Source of the DNA: Margaritifera margaritifera
Lineage: Eukaryota; Mollusca; Bivalvia; Unionida; Margaritiferidae
NCBI GenBank assembly: GCA_029931535.1
Contig: JAQPZY010001495.1
Span: 2,640,001-2,704,000, forward strand
Length of the DNA stretch: 64,000 nucleotides
Direction: 5' to 3'
The notes under the pieces were generated by a model. The model saw only the letters and a list, made by a program, of their open reading frames with translations. It made no database searches and was not told the DNA's origin. The position numbers were made by a program, and so were the translations under genes. The stretch's first letter is position 1. Every line of letters begins with the position of its first letter. Shown one piece after another: positions 1 to 13,269 of this stretch.

Positions 1-644
1 TTTTCTTCTTGCATTATTTTATTCTTTTAATTAGCTTTGCTAATCATGGCACTTACGTTATTATTTTCCTAATTTTGATTAGATTGTATCGCTTCGAATT
101 TTATGAGCAAATTCAAGTCTTACATAGGAAATTTTTTTTATCTCTTGGCAGTGGATTGATGTCTTGATATTAGTTCACTATTTTTACTTGACAAGAAGAC
201 GTGTTTTGTTATCACTATATGGTACTTAAAAAGTTACATAGCCTGACTGTTTCAGTTCAAGTTCACCATGATTCTCTCCAGGGCCAACATAATTAGCAAC
301 GCTCCTCACGACACTTGCCTCCTAAAATCCTGAGAAATTTGTGTCTTCGCTGCTTTTTGATACGAGATAAACAGTAGCTTATTGCGGCTGGTCAAAAAAG
401 ACAAATAAATAAATGAATAAATAAAAAAAATATTTAAAAAAATAAAACAAAACAAAATATGATTATCCATTTGTTCATTATGTTTATTTACAAAAATGCC
501 AGTAACAATCCATCAAATCCACATTATTCGTGTGAAGCCGCAAGATCTTCAATTGCAGTGCGCAATCGCTAAATTCTTTGTTTACGCATACATGTACTTG
601 CAAGATGTATGTGTACGTTTTCATGTATGTATAAACACACACTC

Positions 645-647
<3 letters not shown>
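1..647. other. AT-rich non-coding DNA
   Basis: I see no gene, RNA or mobile element here. The stretch ends at an (AT)n microsatellite. The reading frame that runs into the microsatellite is an artefact of the repeat. Confidence 0.6.

Positions 648-707
<60 letters not shown>
648..707. repeat. (AT)n microsatellite
   Basis: About 60 bases of almost perfect TA dinucleotides. Similar tracts of about 40 to 110 bases recur through the window. Confidence 0.95.
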
Positions 708-709
<2 letters not shown>

Positions 710-1439
710 GTTTAGTGTTATTAGATTTTTAAACTGCGCCGAAAAAGTAATTCAGTAAAATGTGTACGAACTGGTTTGTGAAGACACTTAAACCCGTACA
801 GTATAAGAAGACGGATACTTATGGACTGATTGTTGATGAGGAGGTCATGGTCATAATAAATAGTTCGTACGAGTGCCCTAATACACTTGTATAAGCTTAT
901 TAAGGATGACGTTTATAAGAAAATAATTTTCATGGAAAATATTCATTCTGGCAAGAGATTCTCTTTTATTCGTTGATCCCAGGAGACCACTGCGAATGAT
1001 GGATCAGTTTTAAAATTGATTATTTGCATAACAGTCTGCCGTATTTTCTAATATAGTCCTCTAAATGGGGCAGCTAGCAAGTATTCATAAATCAAAAATC
1101 ACAGTCTAAAAATACTCTGGATACATTAATTGGACAGTTGTGGCGAGGAGAGTATTGGTTATTTGGGACGCATCCTAATCCATTTCCTAAATCTCCTGAG
1201 ATCTCTCTTTATTCAGCAGTGGAGTTCATAAATGGATCTCTAATTAAAAGATCTAAAGAAAAAAACTGTCGCGGTTAAAAGTAATACATTCAAGGAAAGT
1301 AGTGACCTTGCCTTTTAATGTATTCATGCTCCTATTTGAAACAAGTATAAAGGTATAAAATAAGTAGGAATATTATCAGATAATACTTGTTCGTAATTTA
1401 TAGTTTTTTGTTTTGTTTTTTTGTTGTTGGTTTTAACGG
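708..1439. other. No feature seen
   Basis: AT-rich sequence with no convincing coding signal, leading up to the tail of a minus-strand SINE. Confidence 0.5.
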
Positions 1440-1605
1440 TACATAATACAATTATTGGATTCATCATGCCGAGGAAATTGGAGCTAAGTGTTTGTCCCAA
1501 GGACACACCGAGGCAACCGACCCGGGCTGGCCTGTGTAGGTATCGAACCAGCGGCCCTTGGAATACGATTCCTACGTTGTACCAACTGTGCTACCACGGC
1601 TCCCG
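1440..1605 (-). mobile_element. tRNA-derived SINE, minus strand
   Basis: On the minus strand, starting near 1604, the sequence reads GGGAGCCGTGGTAGCACAG, followed about 50 nt later by GGTTCGATACC. These match the A and B boxes of an RNA polymerase III promoter in a tRNA-like head. The body that follows contains a TTGGGACAAACACTTAGCT-type stretch. It resembles the body of the SINE at 6309-6486, so the two probably share a conserved SINE domain. The 3' boundary is approximate and I found no target-site duplication. The tRNA of origin is not identified. Confidence 0.7.
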
Positions 1606-2435
1606 CCTTCAGATGAAGGTTCATTGGCTATAAAAAAAATCAAACGAATCCCTTCGATAAGAGATTAATTACATGCACTATTTCTCTTACTAAGACATAC
1701 AATAAGAACATGGCTTTTTATTCATACAGCTTGGATTCCCAAATCCATGTAATTCATAATGGTCTGAGGCTTGCTACCAAAGGCCACCGACTTTATGATG
1801 AAAAAGACTCGCTTCAATCTATTTTTGCTGGAAAGCAGCCACTCCTTCCAAGTACGCTGTAGCCTAACTTCCAAAATGTTGCCCCATCCCACCCCCACCC
1901 CGCTCCCTGTAAAAATTTGGGATCTTGGTACTTACGCCACCGATAGAACGAATTATCCTTAATAACACAGGAATAACCATAACGTCTTAGTCCCTAAAGA
2001 ACTGTTAGATTATTACCCGCTTCTATTCAGCATAACAACATTTTTATGGCTTGTTGATACTGTTCAATCATTGCAGAAAAAATCAGAGGCGACGTTGAAT
2101 ATGAAGAAATGGAAGGCGAGGGGTGTTTGAAAAGTTCTGAATATTTTGTTATAACTGTTTTGTTTCTTTGAACCTGGCAATAAATGTAATGCCGATCGAT
2201 AGACAAAATAACGCTCTATAAAATGATCCGCAGCGGCACGTGCAGCATGCCGGACACCTGCAGATATATGCCTGTGACGTAACATAGATAAATGACACAT
2301 GTCGGAGGAGAACAATTCTGCTACTGTGCAAAGATCAAACTGTAAAATTCCGGGCGCTCTAAAGGACCTCTCCGACGGATATAAAGGCGACTTGGATAAA
2401 GTTTACTGATGCAATTCTCTCTCATCTTACAATTC
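1606..2435. other. No feature seen
   Basis: Unannotated AT-rich DNA. Short reading frames on both strands overlap each other and show no recognisable domain. Confidence 0.5.
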
Positions 2436-2453
2436 GGGGGGGGGGGGGGGGGG
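2436..2453 (+). repeat. Poly-G run, 18 bases
   Basis: Eighteen consecutive G on the plus strand. Such a run could form a G-quadruplex. Its exact length is hard to sequence. Confidence 0.9.
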
Positions 2454-2689
2454 TCATCGTTTTAAATATAGTCACAAATCCATGGAACATGACCCGTGTT
2501 CTAGAAGACTGTTGCCTGCGATTAGTGAGCGGGATGTGGCTGCTGTGAAGATAGCAATTAATAAAGATACTCGATACACATTGGAAGATATTTATGTTAT
2601 CATAAGCTTTAATTCTTTAGCAATTTTTAATATTTGTAAAAATCATTTCAAGCTCAAAACGGTTTGTGAAAGATGGGTCCCGCATTTGT

Positions 2690-3260
2690 TGACGGCTAAT
2701 TAAAAACAGACTCGGGTTGAAATCGCCAAACAGGTACTCGCCAAATCTGAAAAAAGTGACCAGAGACGTTTGAATGAGATTCTCTTAGTTGCTTGGATTT
2801 CCTTTTCTGAAGCCGTCTCAAGAGAAAATATCATAAAGTTTGGATCGGTGAAAACGAGCAGAGACCAAAAATCGCTCGAGGTAGTCGCACTGTCAAGAGA
2901 GTTTTATGCGCATTTAGGTATCTATGCCTGACTCGTGTCACTGGACATTTTTATGCCACCAAAGTGTTGCCAAAACTTGTGGAACGCTACCGAACCATCC
3001 GCGCACCGGTACCAGAGGTATCCATCTACTCCATGACAACGCACCGGCGCATAAATCCGCCGTCGTGACAGACTTCCTGAAAGAGCACAGCATCCAAACT
3101 TTGGCACATCCTCCATTCATCCCTGATTTAACTCCCACTGAGTTTTGGCTGTATCCCGTTACGAAAAATTCGCTGAGAGGCAGACGATTTGAAAATCGCC
3201 ATGCCGGTTGGACGTACGACCAGAGTATAAATTACATACCAAAAATGTGAATAAATACAT
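2690..3260 (+). pseudogene. mariner-family transposase relic
   Basis: The best-preserved part (2924-3250) contains LLHDNAPAHKSAVVTDFL followed by a PPF-IPDL-P-EFWL block and SLRGRRFE. This is the signature of the C-terminal catalytic half of Tc1/mariner transposases, around the second and third acidic residues (HDNAPAHK, then SPDLxPxDFWLF in the family). The third acidic position reads TPTEF here. Upstream sequence from about 2690 gives weaker transposase-like pieces in other frames, with many stops. Intact transposases are about 340 residues; less than a third is readable. I did not find the terminal inverted repeats. This is a dead mariner copy. Confidence 0.85.
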
Positions 3261-4237
3261 AATGGCATTTAATAATTGGATGATCAGACTGAGAAAGTGT
3301 GAAGAGGTGCATACAGAGTACTTTGAGGGGATGCACTGGTATACTATTCACTGATAAAGATCTTTGCTGTAGAGCGCACTAATATTCAGAACTTGTTTAA
3401 ATAGCTCTCATAGCGCGTCCGTTGGGAGATGAAACATAATCAACGATATAAGAATACAAGAATTGACATTTTTGCTTGTAAACTTAAAGAAGTTTTAATT
3501 TTTCTCCGCGATAGTTTTTTTTCAAGAGGCACACGAGTTGTGAATCATGTTTCTTTTTTATCATGCAGCATTCACATAATGTAAGGCAAAGCGTCCGTTC
3601 CTTCTGAATATTACGTTTAATAGTTTACCTATTCTAAAATTAAGTACATTGAAATCCGGGTCCAATCTTTCTTTAAATATTTATATCTAAAAGGGCTCTT
3701 CAGGTTCTAATTAAGATCAAAATTAAGATAAGATGAATGAATGGTGTATTTGGAAAACACAAAGTCGATATTGCCTTGTTAATAAAAAGTCTCATAAATG
3801 TAATCGTAAGTGATGAAGGCATAATACCAACTATTTAGAAAAACGTGCCTTCTTTATCTGGGAATACCCTACACATATAAGAATGAGTACATACATTTAG
3901 ATAGTGGAATTGCTCATAAGATGGTTTTAAGAAATAGGTCAACATAATGTTTGCATGCACGCATGTAAACTTATTAAGGAAATGGTTAGTAAGATAATTA
4001 AATTCGAGGAAAATAAAGATACAATCTTTATTCATCTTGCCCATGACGCAGTCACAAAGATTAATGTAGGTTGATAATTTATCTCGAGTTAAACATACAT
4101 TCTTATCAATGAAAGGCCATTTTCACTAATGCTTCTTAGGAAAGAAATCATTCATAAAAGTTCTTTATTAAGAATGTTACATCACAGGTTTCATAGTAAG
4201 AACCTTCTTACGATCTTTCATAAAACTTTAGTAAAGG
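3261..4237. other. No feature seen
   Basis: AT-rich DNA between the mariner relic and a minisatellite, with no supported gene. Confidence 0.5.
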
Positions 4238-4815
4238 AAACGTTAAAAAGGCAATAAATAGGATGGGGGGTAAATAGGCAATAAATATGATGGGGGGTAA
4301 ATAGGCAATAAATATGATGGGGGGTAAATAGGCAATAAATATGATGGGGGGTAAGTAGGCAATAAATATGATGGGGGTAAATAGGCAATGAATATGATGA
4401 CGATTCATATGCAATAAATATGATGGGGCTTAAATAGGCAATAAAGATGATGGGGGTTAAATAGGCAATGGATATGATGAGGATTCATATGCAATAAATA
4501 TGATGGGGGTTAAATAGGCAATAAATATGATGGGGGTTAAATAGGCAATAAATATGATGGGGGTTATATAGGCAATAAATATGATGGGTGTTAAATAGGC
4601 AATAAATATGATGGGGGTAAATAGGCAATAAATATGATGGGGGTTAAATAGACAATACATATGATGGGGGTAAATAGGCAATAAATATGATGGGGGTTAA
4701 ATAGGCAATAAATATGATAGGGGTTAAATAGGCAATAAATATGATGAGGTTTCATATACAATAAATATAATGGGGGTAAATAGGCAATAAGTATGATGGG
4801 GTGCTTGTAGACAAT
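4238..4815. repeat. Minisatellite, about 26-bp unit, ~22 copies
   Basis: Tandem units of the form TAAATAGGCAATAAATATGA followed by TGGGGG. The G-run varies between four and six, which changes the unit length by one or two bases. Some units replace the G-rich part with GAGGATTCATA. Long reading frames on the minus strand here are repeat artefacts. Confidence 0.95.
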
Positions 4816-5684
4816 AAATATAATGGGGGTGCTTGTAAACTTGCTCCTGATGATGACAATGACAATAGTTGCCTTTACGTTGTTATGCGAATTTTACTTC
4901 CACCACGCACCCACACCTTTCGTGCGTGCGGAGATTGATCAATACAAAAACATTCTTCCCCAAACATACAAATGCCAATATTGTCGTCATCATCACCATG
5001 CTAATCTATTTTATCATGAAAAGGAATGAAAATCTTTGCATTTGTTTTTTTCTTTCTTTTCTGTCATTCCTTTAAATTATGGTTTTCTGTAATCTGATCA
5101 TCGCCATAGATTGTAGTAATTCTTTGCTTGTCCGATTTTCATCTCACCGCAATACCACGATTTCAAAAGTCGACTTTCCTCCAGCTTGTAGGAGATGACC
5201 ATGTGTTTCCTCACCTGTGCACACATGTTTGATTAACTCAAATAAAAAACATTATTCATTAATGTATCCCATTTCTTGTAAGCTAGGGCTCTTGTGTTTG
5301 TAGAGATCAGAAAATCACATCTACATTGCTAATTTTTATTTAAAAAATGTTTCACATACACACCACACCCATATATTAACAGTTATACATATATATTCTT
5401 GTCATATTATTGCACAATATTATATATGTTATAAAAAGGTGAATGATATCCCAATCATTCATTCTTTTTTATGAGATTTAAGATATACAACCTTTTTTAT
5501 CTTTAACTATAGTATTTATGTGTTTAGAAGTTCTATAAATGACAATGAGAAACATCGCTAGGAATTGTAACTTTGCTTATTTCTGTAAATATTCTTGCTT
5601 TTTTATATAAATGGTTCAATTTAATTTTAAAATGCAACACTTCCTATGAGCGAAAAGGAAATAATAGGACTGCAGGCCATAAAA

Positions 5685-5685
<1 letters not shown>
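4816..5685. other. No feature seen
   Basis: AT-rich DNA without a recognisable gene. The last few decayed minisatellite units fade out near 4830. Confidence 0.5.

Positions 5686-5752
<67 letters not shown>
5686..5752. repeat. (CA)n then (TA)n compound microsatellite
   Basis: About 50 bases of CA repeats run directly into about 17 bases of TA repeats. Confidence 0.95.
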
Positions 5753-5753
<1 letters not shown>

Positions 5754-6294
5754 CATATACGTCCGAATTATTGTTTTATAAATATTTGATTTTTCTGCAT
5801 GTGAAATGTTAAACTTTTTCCTTTGATTTTCTTTTGTTTCGTTTCAGATTGTTCTTTTCTCTTTTTTCTGAGTTAATTTAAATTGTTTCTAGATTTTATA
5901 TGCTTGTTGTCTCACTTTATTTTAGTTTTGCATGTCCGTTTTGATTTGACTAATGATTATTGTTTCCATGTTATCATCTTGTTGTTCTCTTTGTTTCCGG
6001 TATTTGCTCCAGCCTGTTTCCTTTCCTGTTTGGTTTGCTTTACATATTTATTTTACCACGGTTTGTGGCTTAGACAGCGAGGGGCGGAGCACTTCCCATT
6101 TCAGGTATTGGCTGTACTCGTCACTTTCTGTTATTTCTCATTCTTGTCTGTCTTCTGTGTGTATTTGTTCCCTCATTCTATAGAAATGATTATATAATAA
6201 CTTCTATTTCAGTTGGATTTTTTTTTTCTTCTTCTTTTCTTTTTTCTTTTCTTTTTCGGGTTTTGTGTCTTTCTTATTTCGTGATTTTCCTTGT
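5753..6294. other. Pyrimidine-biased DNA, no gene
   Basis: The plus strand is T- and C-rich, with TTTCTTTT-type runs near 6220-6260. That bias produces long open frames of hydrophobic residues, which I do not regard as coding. Confidence 0.5.
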
Positions 6295-6308
6295 TTATTT
6301 GTGGCGTT

Positions 6309-6486
6309 GGAGCCGCGGTGGCTCAGTGGCTAGCGTACCGGACTCACGACCGAAAGGGTGCGGGTTCGAATCCTACCATCGGACTCGCCTGGGTCAGCTA
6401 CCATGGGCAAGAAATTTTACTACAATTGCTTAGGCACTAAATAACCTACTTGTGTTGTTGTGCCATAAAGCAGCAAACCAAACTAA
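6309..6486 (+). mobile_element. tRNA-derived SINE with target-site duplication
   Basis: The element starts GGAGCCGCGGTGGCTCAGTG (A box) and carries GGGTTCGAATCCTACC (B box) about 60 nt in, so the 5' part is a tRNA-like pol III promoter. The body contains a GGGCAAGAAATTTTACTACA stretch followed by TTGCTTAGGCA, related to the body of the SINE at 1440-1605. It is flanked by a 14-bp direct repeat, TTATTTGTGGCGTT at 6295-6308 and TTATTTGTGGTGTT at 6487-6500, with one mismatch. This is the footprint of LINE-assisted insertion. Length is about 178 bp. It needs a partner LINE for mobility. Confidence 0.9.
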
Positions 6487-6500
6487 TTATTTGTGGTGTT

Positions 6501-9500
6501 AATTTTACTACTCATGGATTTTCCATTTTGATTGTTTCTATTAAATGACTCTTAACTTGTTATCTTTGTCTCCTTCCTCCTGCTTATCTCTTGTTTCTTC
6601 TTCCTCTTTTTCTTCTAGCTTAATAAAAGATATCAATGGATTTGAAAGATTTCTGAGCTTAAGAAATATTCAAATTTTTCTCTGCAATAATATATTGGCG
6701 TTGTTTTCTTTGGTGTTACGAATTGTTATTTTGTCGATTGTGACAGTGGTTCAGAAGTATATTGTAGTTTATAGCTCTAAGGTGGGCTTGTACAAATATT
6801 CCACGCTTTGATGACATGGAGTAGTTAGACATCTTTTTAAATAGTTTCCAATCTAAATATTTCCTTAGCTTTTCTGATTCTCTGGATTTTTTCCAGGAGT
6901 CAGTTTCAGCTTTGTATTTTCATCACTCTCATGTATCTCATCATCTGAAAGACATCTTATTGGTCCTCAATTTAATCTTTTATCTTTTTCTTCTTTTGCT
7001 CTTATTTCTCCCTGTCTCTTCTTCCTCGTGTATGTTTGCCCCTAATTTTACTCTATGTGAGTAGTTTTGGTTTTATTCTTTTATCGGTTGTGGCGTGCAG
7101 TCGGTAGGTGTTTGACAGTATTTGAAACATGGACTGTGGAATATGCATCTCAGATATCATGTACGTGTTAAAAATCCCATACCGTAGACGACTGTCGGGA
7201 TATTTTTTTCTTTCTCCCTTCGGTATATTGAACAGACGTACCTCGTTCAATTATCTAAAGCAGTGATCATAGATCACTGTATTAAATTTGTCTTCCGTTT
7301 TATATATGTGTTAACGTGTATTGTTTCTCAGTTTCCCTACGAATTGGCATTGCCGAGTAGATTTGGAGAACTGTTTCCATTAGAATCATAGTTTCAGTGG
7401 AAGAAGGTTATTTGAGATAATCAGAAACTGACCGCTTCCCATATTTTGCAGATCCTTCACGAGTATCATGTCTAGTCGATTAACTTGAATGCCTGACAAA
7501 ATTTCTGCAGTCCTAAATTGTTCATCTTTGGGTTGTACACTAAAGGTAACTACTTTACATCCCTGTTTCCTTTCAGCAAAACAAATATTTGTTACACTTT
7601 TCTCTCCCTCAGCTTCAATGCGTACTTGAAAGCATGTGCTCATTTTCTTGGCTTATATATTGATGCTTCTTTCTCTACAGTCAACATTGGAATAAATGCA
7701 ATGTACCCAACTACTCGAATTATATTAGATAAATAAGCTCAGCTTTTCATTGGCTGATACAGGATCAACAACATAAAATGATTGGAGAGACTTCCTTCAA
7801 TCTGATTGGCTAATAGTATAAAAGAGATTCCTGTCTAATAATCAGATAAAGGTGGACTGAGTTGTAAAACTTAACAAAAAGCGACATCTATCTGATAAAA
7901 ACCATTACATATTTCATTCTTTTGTTACCATCATTCGCATAAGTTAATGACATAACTGCTGAGATTTAGCCATGTTACCTTTCGACAAAACTAGAGCAAA
8001 AAGTTGCATTTAAACCTTAATTAATAAAAACAGTAAACTAAAACTGCTACTTGAGTTTTACTTGTATATAAATGGGCAGTGTTTTATTCCAAACTAAATG
8101 CAATTCCAACCTTTAACTGTGGTTTCTGCTCTTTGATTTACTTTAGACAGTGCAACTCCAAAAGCCTCAATTTCCGCATGTTTCTAAAAATTCACATTTT
8201 TCTTTTGGTTTAAAAAAACTTATACTAAAACGAGATTCCTAGATGACTCAACATCTTTATCTCGGAAATAATTTATCAAACTGATAAAAAAAAGCCAGTA
8301 AGAATAATGAATTTTTCATTCTGGAGCTCTTTGAAGAACTCAAGCGTCAATGTAAAATTGTATTCTTGTAGTTTATTTATGTCTAATCAATACGTTGCTT
8401 GTGTTTTAAAACAGAACTTACTGGATCTATTGGATGCTTTGTTAAAACATTTTTGTAGCTGATTCACAACTAAAATCTCAGATAAAGATTTTCTAAATAA
8501 TTAGGTTCCTGGATATGATCCCTGGTGTTTGGCGACATGAGGTTTCAGAACTTGTTCCATGGTTTCTTTACTGTTGATACGTTGTTTCTAGGAACAATAA
8601 AGGACAAGTTTTTCGTGCCGTTTCGATAAGTTTCCAATTCTTGTAACACAACAGAAATTAAAAAAAGAAATAAAAATAGTCACAAGTTACAGATCGATTC
8701 CGCTATTGATGCAGTCCGTTTTAATGTGATCTAATTTATATGTATCAAGCTGTGTGCTGTGAAAGGAATGTCTAAATCGGTTCCAGTTTATGACTGTGCA
8801 CGGCGTAACTTATATATATTCATTCACGGGATAGAAAAGAGAGAAAACCACCACTTGTAAAGTCAGACGATAAGGGAATTCGAGCGACATTTGCCAGAAG
8901 TAATTACGTTATTGATACATATAACATTGCGACCTTCTTAAACTTAAAACTCACAGTTTCGATTTGTTTTAAATATAAGCGTGTACCAATTTTAAGTCGA
9001 CATCGTACAATCAATATTCAAATCATCAATAGCCGCTTGTACGGTACTAATGCGAAGTTCGATAATGTGAAGTACGCCATGTATCGAGCAATGTGTCTAG
9101 TACTTTCGGACACTTCTGAACTTCTAATGGAGAAATTGCTTTCTTATTAATATTTTCGCTTATAAGCTTTTTTCCACAAAGGTCTTTATAACTTGCTTTC
9201 AATTAGGCTTAAGTCCAAGACTAATAGTAATGTTCAAAGCCGGTAATGTTTGTAGGCCTTATATCGGGTTGCTGTTCATTTTCAAGACAATCCTGCATAT
9301 TCTTTAACTGGGATAGGATGTTTTTTTTCACTGGCTAAATCTTTTATTTTCTTTTTTTTCTCATATATCTATTGTATCGTTAATGAATCCCCTATAATGA
9401 TAATTGCGTCTCTTTCTCACGTATCTATTCATACCTTAAAGTGTGTTCTCCAATATACAACTTATATTTAGACGCTTCATATTCATTTTCCGATACAAAT

Positions 9501-12089
9501 GCAATATAACTTTCTTCACACGCTTGATATATAGTCGCTATTTCTAGTCAGTATATTAAAGGATGACTTGAAACTTATACACTGTTAAGGTATATATTTA
9601 TATACGGCTTGTTAAACTTATATAATGTCTCTTTACTAGTCTGTAATTGTCTTAACTGTTTACATCTATTATGTCTATACTAAATATGTCTTTAAGGACA
9701 ACAAATGCAACAAATAATTCTTGGCCCATCTTATTAAGAACTTTGAGGAGAGCATGATGAAATATTCTGAATAAACGCTAAGATTAAAAAGGCTGCTATA
9801 CTTGCATGCAAGATCTATGGTAATGATCACATAAAATGATCCAGTTACAGGATCGCTGACAGAAATTCCGGGCTAATGTGCAGCGAAGTCATGGGCCCCA
9901 AAACTAGTTTAATTGTTTGTATATAAACACCTGTATACAGTTTTGCATATAAAATATGTAGTAATCTACCATAACTTAGACTCTTGCAAGGAACATATTT
10001 TAACAGCTACTGCTTCAATGAATTTATTTTTTATAACTGAGTTGACGGCGGGCCCCTGGGCACATGCCCCTCCCCTCCCCTGCCCCCCCCCCCGGGATTT
10101 ATCCCTGTCCCATCCGCACCACCAAGAAAAGAAGTAAAATAGATTGGACTGAGAGGAAAAAATGCGCCACAGTACAAAATGTATATAGGTTAACTTATAT
10201 GTGTTCAAATCAAATAGTATGTCCCTTCTATTCATTTCCTCTAGGACAAGTAACGTTTGTTCCCCAAAACAAAGACAATTCATTTCTATGTCTTTGAAAC
10301 CACGAGATATCAAATACCGAAGGTTCTAGCTTTATGTTCTATTTGCAATCATTTTATACAGGTTGAATTATGAAATCCAATAAGACAAAAGTGGACAATA
10401 TATTGTGTCTAAATACTGTCACTCCTTAGTTTGTCAATATGAATTAATTTTCTTCTTGTCTGTGTCACTGGGGATTTTAGAAACGTTATAGTTCAAAAGC
10501 AGATATTTGTCAGCAAATGGTTGGCGATGTCCCAAGATACAATTTTTTTTCTTGACCCCAACGACCATTCTAATGTTACGTGCCTGCAATGTTTTCCTAG
10601 TAAGCTTAACGTTATAGTTTTGTTGAAGTTATGTAGTAATTTCTGAATACTAACAAAGTCAACAGTCACAAAAATATTCCTCATATAAATAGGACTATAA
10701 ATGAAGCTGTTGAGATTTAAAGTTACTATTAAACAACAAGAACAAAGCAATATGCATTACAACAATTCAACGGCTACTTCTCTGTTACTGCAACAACACT
10801 ACTACTATTTATTATGCTATCACTACCAATACTACTGGGAATTCTTCTTCTTCTTCTTCTTCTTATTATTATTATTTTTATTATTATTATTATAATTTAT
10901 CAACTATATTTAAGTCTTATAAGAAAATTGTGGCTCTCTTTTTGCGCCAAAATCTCATTTTGCCTGCTTGCTTTGACTCCAAGAGTAATGCTGAATGTTG
11001 CTGTAAAGAATATCTGTTTTGTTTCTGTAGAGAAAATAATGTTACATGCTTTAACAGAATCTGGGAGTGTATTTTAAGTTAGCATACCAGGAGGAGAAAA
11101 GAACCATTGTAAAAGATACTTTCTCCAGCCGTTATTTTCAAATTAATCTACATTTAGCAGAAAATCAGTCTATTGTTATTATACCTTGTTTGCTTTCCTT
11201 TCTAGAAAATTAATTTCGTCTTAATTAGCTTGGCTACTGAGGTATGAAATAGAACTTTTACTTTTCTTTTTTTTTTTAATAATTATCCCTCTGGAAAAAG
11301 TAGATTTTCGTTTCAAGTTAAAGAAAACAAAGGGGAATAAATATGAATGAGATCTTAAAAGCAACCATTCATTCCCACGTAAAATTGGTACAATGTTCTT
11401 CTTTAACTGTCACTAACTATGGAAGCTATTCATAGATCATACTATATGATTATTACTGTGAAGTATCTTCCTCGCTGTTTATGCTGGATTTTCCTCAATC
11501 GAATATATAGTGGAAATTTCCTACTTTCTAATCCTCACGTGCAAATTTTGAAATAAGGGTCCTAGATTTTAATTTCCCAAGAGATCTGAATCCTTCATTT
11601 AAATTTTTTCGTGGAAAAGGCAAAATTATTTCGTCTAAGCAGCGCCATTAAAGTGCATAACTAGCATGATAGTATATACAACTAGTCTCAACATAAAATG
11701 TTTTAATACAATTGTTAAATTCAAATTTAATATAGTCATCAAATGTGGAGGGAAAGAAAGATACGTGGATCATAAAATTCATTCCACTTCATGTACAGAG
11801 AAGGTTCGATTTTGAGGTGAAAACTACTCATATCGTCTCATCTGTTGAGCATTCTAGACCACATTGTCGAGTAATCGATTTAACAGTATTAATTAATTTT
11901 ATCAAAGGGACTTAGCCATTTCTTGAATTGATCTAAGGTCTGTATTTAATTACTCAGTACAAATCACCTAAAAATTACCAGACAAGTCAGACACGAGGAT
12001 ATTTTGAAAATCATTGAAGAATCACGAGACAATTCAGATCGCGTTCAGGTAAAACTTCATAATTTATTTTCTTACGTGTACATGACTAC
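6501..12089. other. Long stretch without a recognised gene
   Basis: About 5.6 kb of AT-rich DNA. Minus-strand open frames at 7386-7643 (85 codons) and 7053-7250 (65 codons) have fairly balanced composition but match nothing I recognise. A C-rich island at about 10029-10125 (GGGCCCCTGGGCACATGCCC, then a run of 12 C) looks like a fragment of an interspersed repeat. Simple CTT/ATT repeats occur at about 10841-10895. Confidence 0.5.
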
Positions 12090-12300
12090 TTTGGCTTAAC
12101 GATTATGCTCAGGATTTAAAGATTGAATTGTCTTCGGTTCGAAACTCGGCAGAGGTGGAATTTGTTTTGTATACGTAACTTAACACAACTCTTATGTCTG
12201 CCTGTCTCTCTAGTCACTTAATCGTCAAGTATGACTCTTACTGGGTTGAATGGTTTGAGTCAAAGCGAGTGGGACATTAAATAAGTGCCATGGATATTAG
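12090..12300 (+). mobile_element. Possible degenerate SINE
   Basis: A GGTTCGAAACTCGGCAGAGG stretch near 12138 resembles a B box with its flanking acceptor stem, and about 45 nt upstream is TTAACGATTATGCTCAGG, an A-box-like sequence. It ends in GGGACATTAAATAAGTGCC. No target-site duplication was found. The call rests mainly on the B box. Confidence 0.35.
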
Positions 12301-12515
12301 TTAACATTACTTCAGATTACATGGCATGCGGTCCACCTTAAATCTCTGGAGACTGTTTCACTGTGTCTCCAAGGTTGAATTACTTCCTGACCTTAAAGCC
12401 TTTCGTTTAAACCTTGGGGCTCAATGTGATTAAATTAGATTGTTGACTAGAAGGGATTGAGCGACATTTTTACTGATGCAAGGACCCTCCTGACTCAGCG
12501 TAGAAAGGAAGCGCC

Positions 12516-12627
<112 letters not shown>

Positions 12628-13187
12628 CTGTATCTTTCAACTGGAAATAGTAAAGAAGTACAAATAAATCAAATTTAAAAAGAATCATAAGGAATAGACT
12701 TAGAGATTCGTGTCAAAGAAATGTCAATTAGTACATATGCTACGCAGCAAAATCAAGATTCTTATTATTGTTTTTTCAACGACGGTTTGAAAAAATTTGA
12801 TAATTTGATCCCGTTAAAGCTCATTTAGACCTAATGATCAGACTTATGAAGAGATCCACTCAAGAAGGAGACATGGTCGACTAAATATTTTATTTTACAA
12901 CAGAACCTGACCTATTAATATAATGAATATATTATGCACACCAAATTTGACAGGGAATAAGCGAAAGTATACGATAGATTTTTGATAGGATCGAGTACAT
13001 ATAATTGCACAACAATTGGTATCAACCGCTCAGAGGGGACTCGTATATAGATATTCCTACATGGATAAAGAAAAGCAGAGATTGTATGAATGTAGAACAG
13101 TAAAGACAGCTGACGTTTTTCTTCCTGTGGAATTTGTGCCAAGCATACTCAATGATCATATGATCATGTAATAGACTATCAAAATAC

Positions 13188-13191
<4 letters not shown>
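12628..13191. other. No feature seen
   Basis: AT-rich DNA between two microsatellites. No terminal repeat of the neighbouring Polinton relic was identified here. Confidence 0.4.

Positions 13192-13267
<76 letters not shown>
13192..13267. repeat. (AT)n microsatellite
   Basis: About 76 bases of uninterrupted TA repeats at the downstream edge of the minus-strand Polinton relic. Confidence 0.95.
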
Positions 13268-13268
<1 letters not shown>

Positions 13269-13269
13269 T

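Noticed and set aside
4208..4681. Repetitive IIFIAYLTP-type peptides on the minus strand
   Set aside because: Produced by the ~26-bp minisatellite.
9966..10313. 115-codon minus-strand frame
   Set aside because: Its Gly/Arg-rich centre is the complement of a C-rich tract; no domain.
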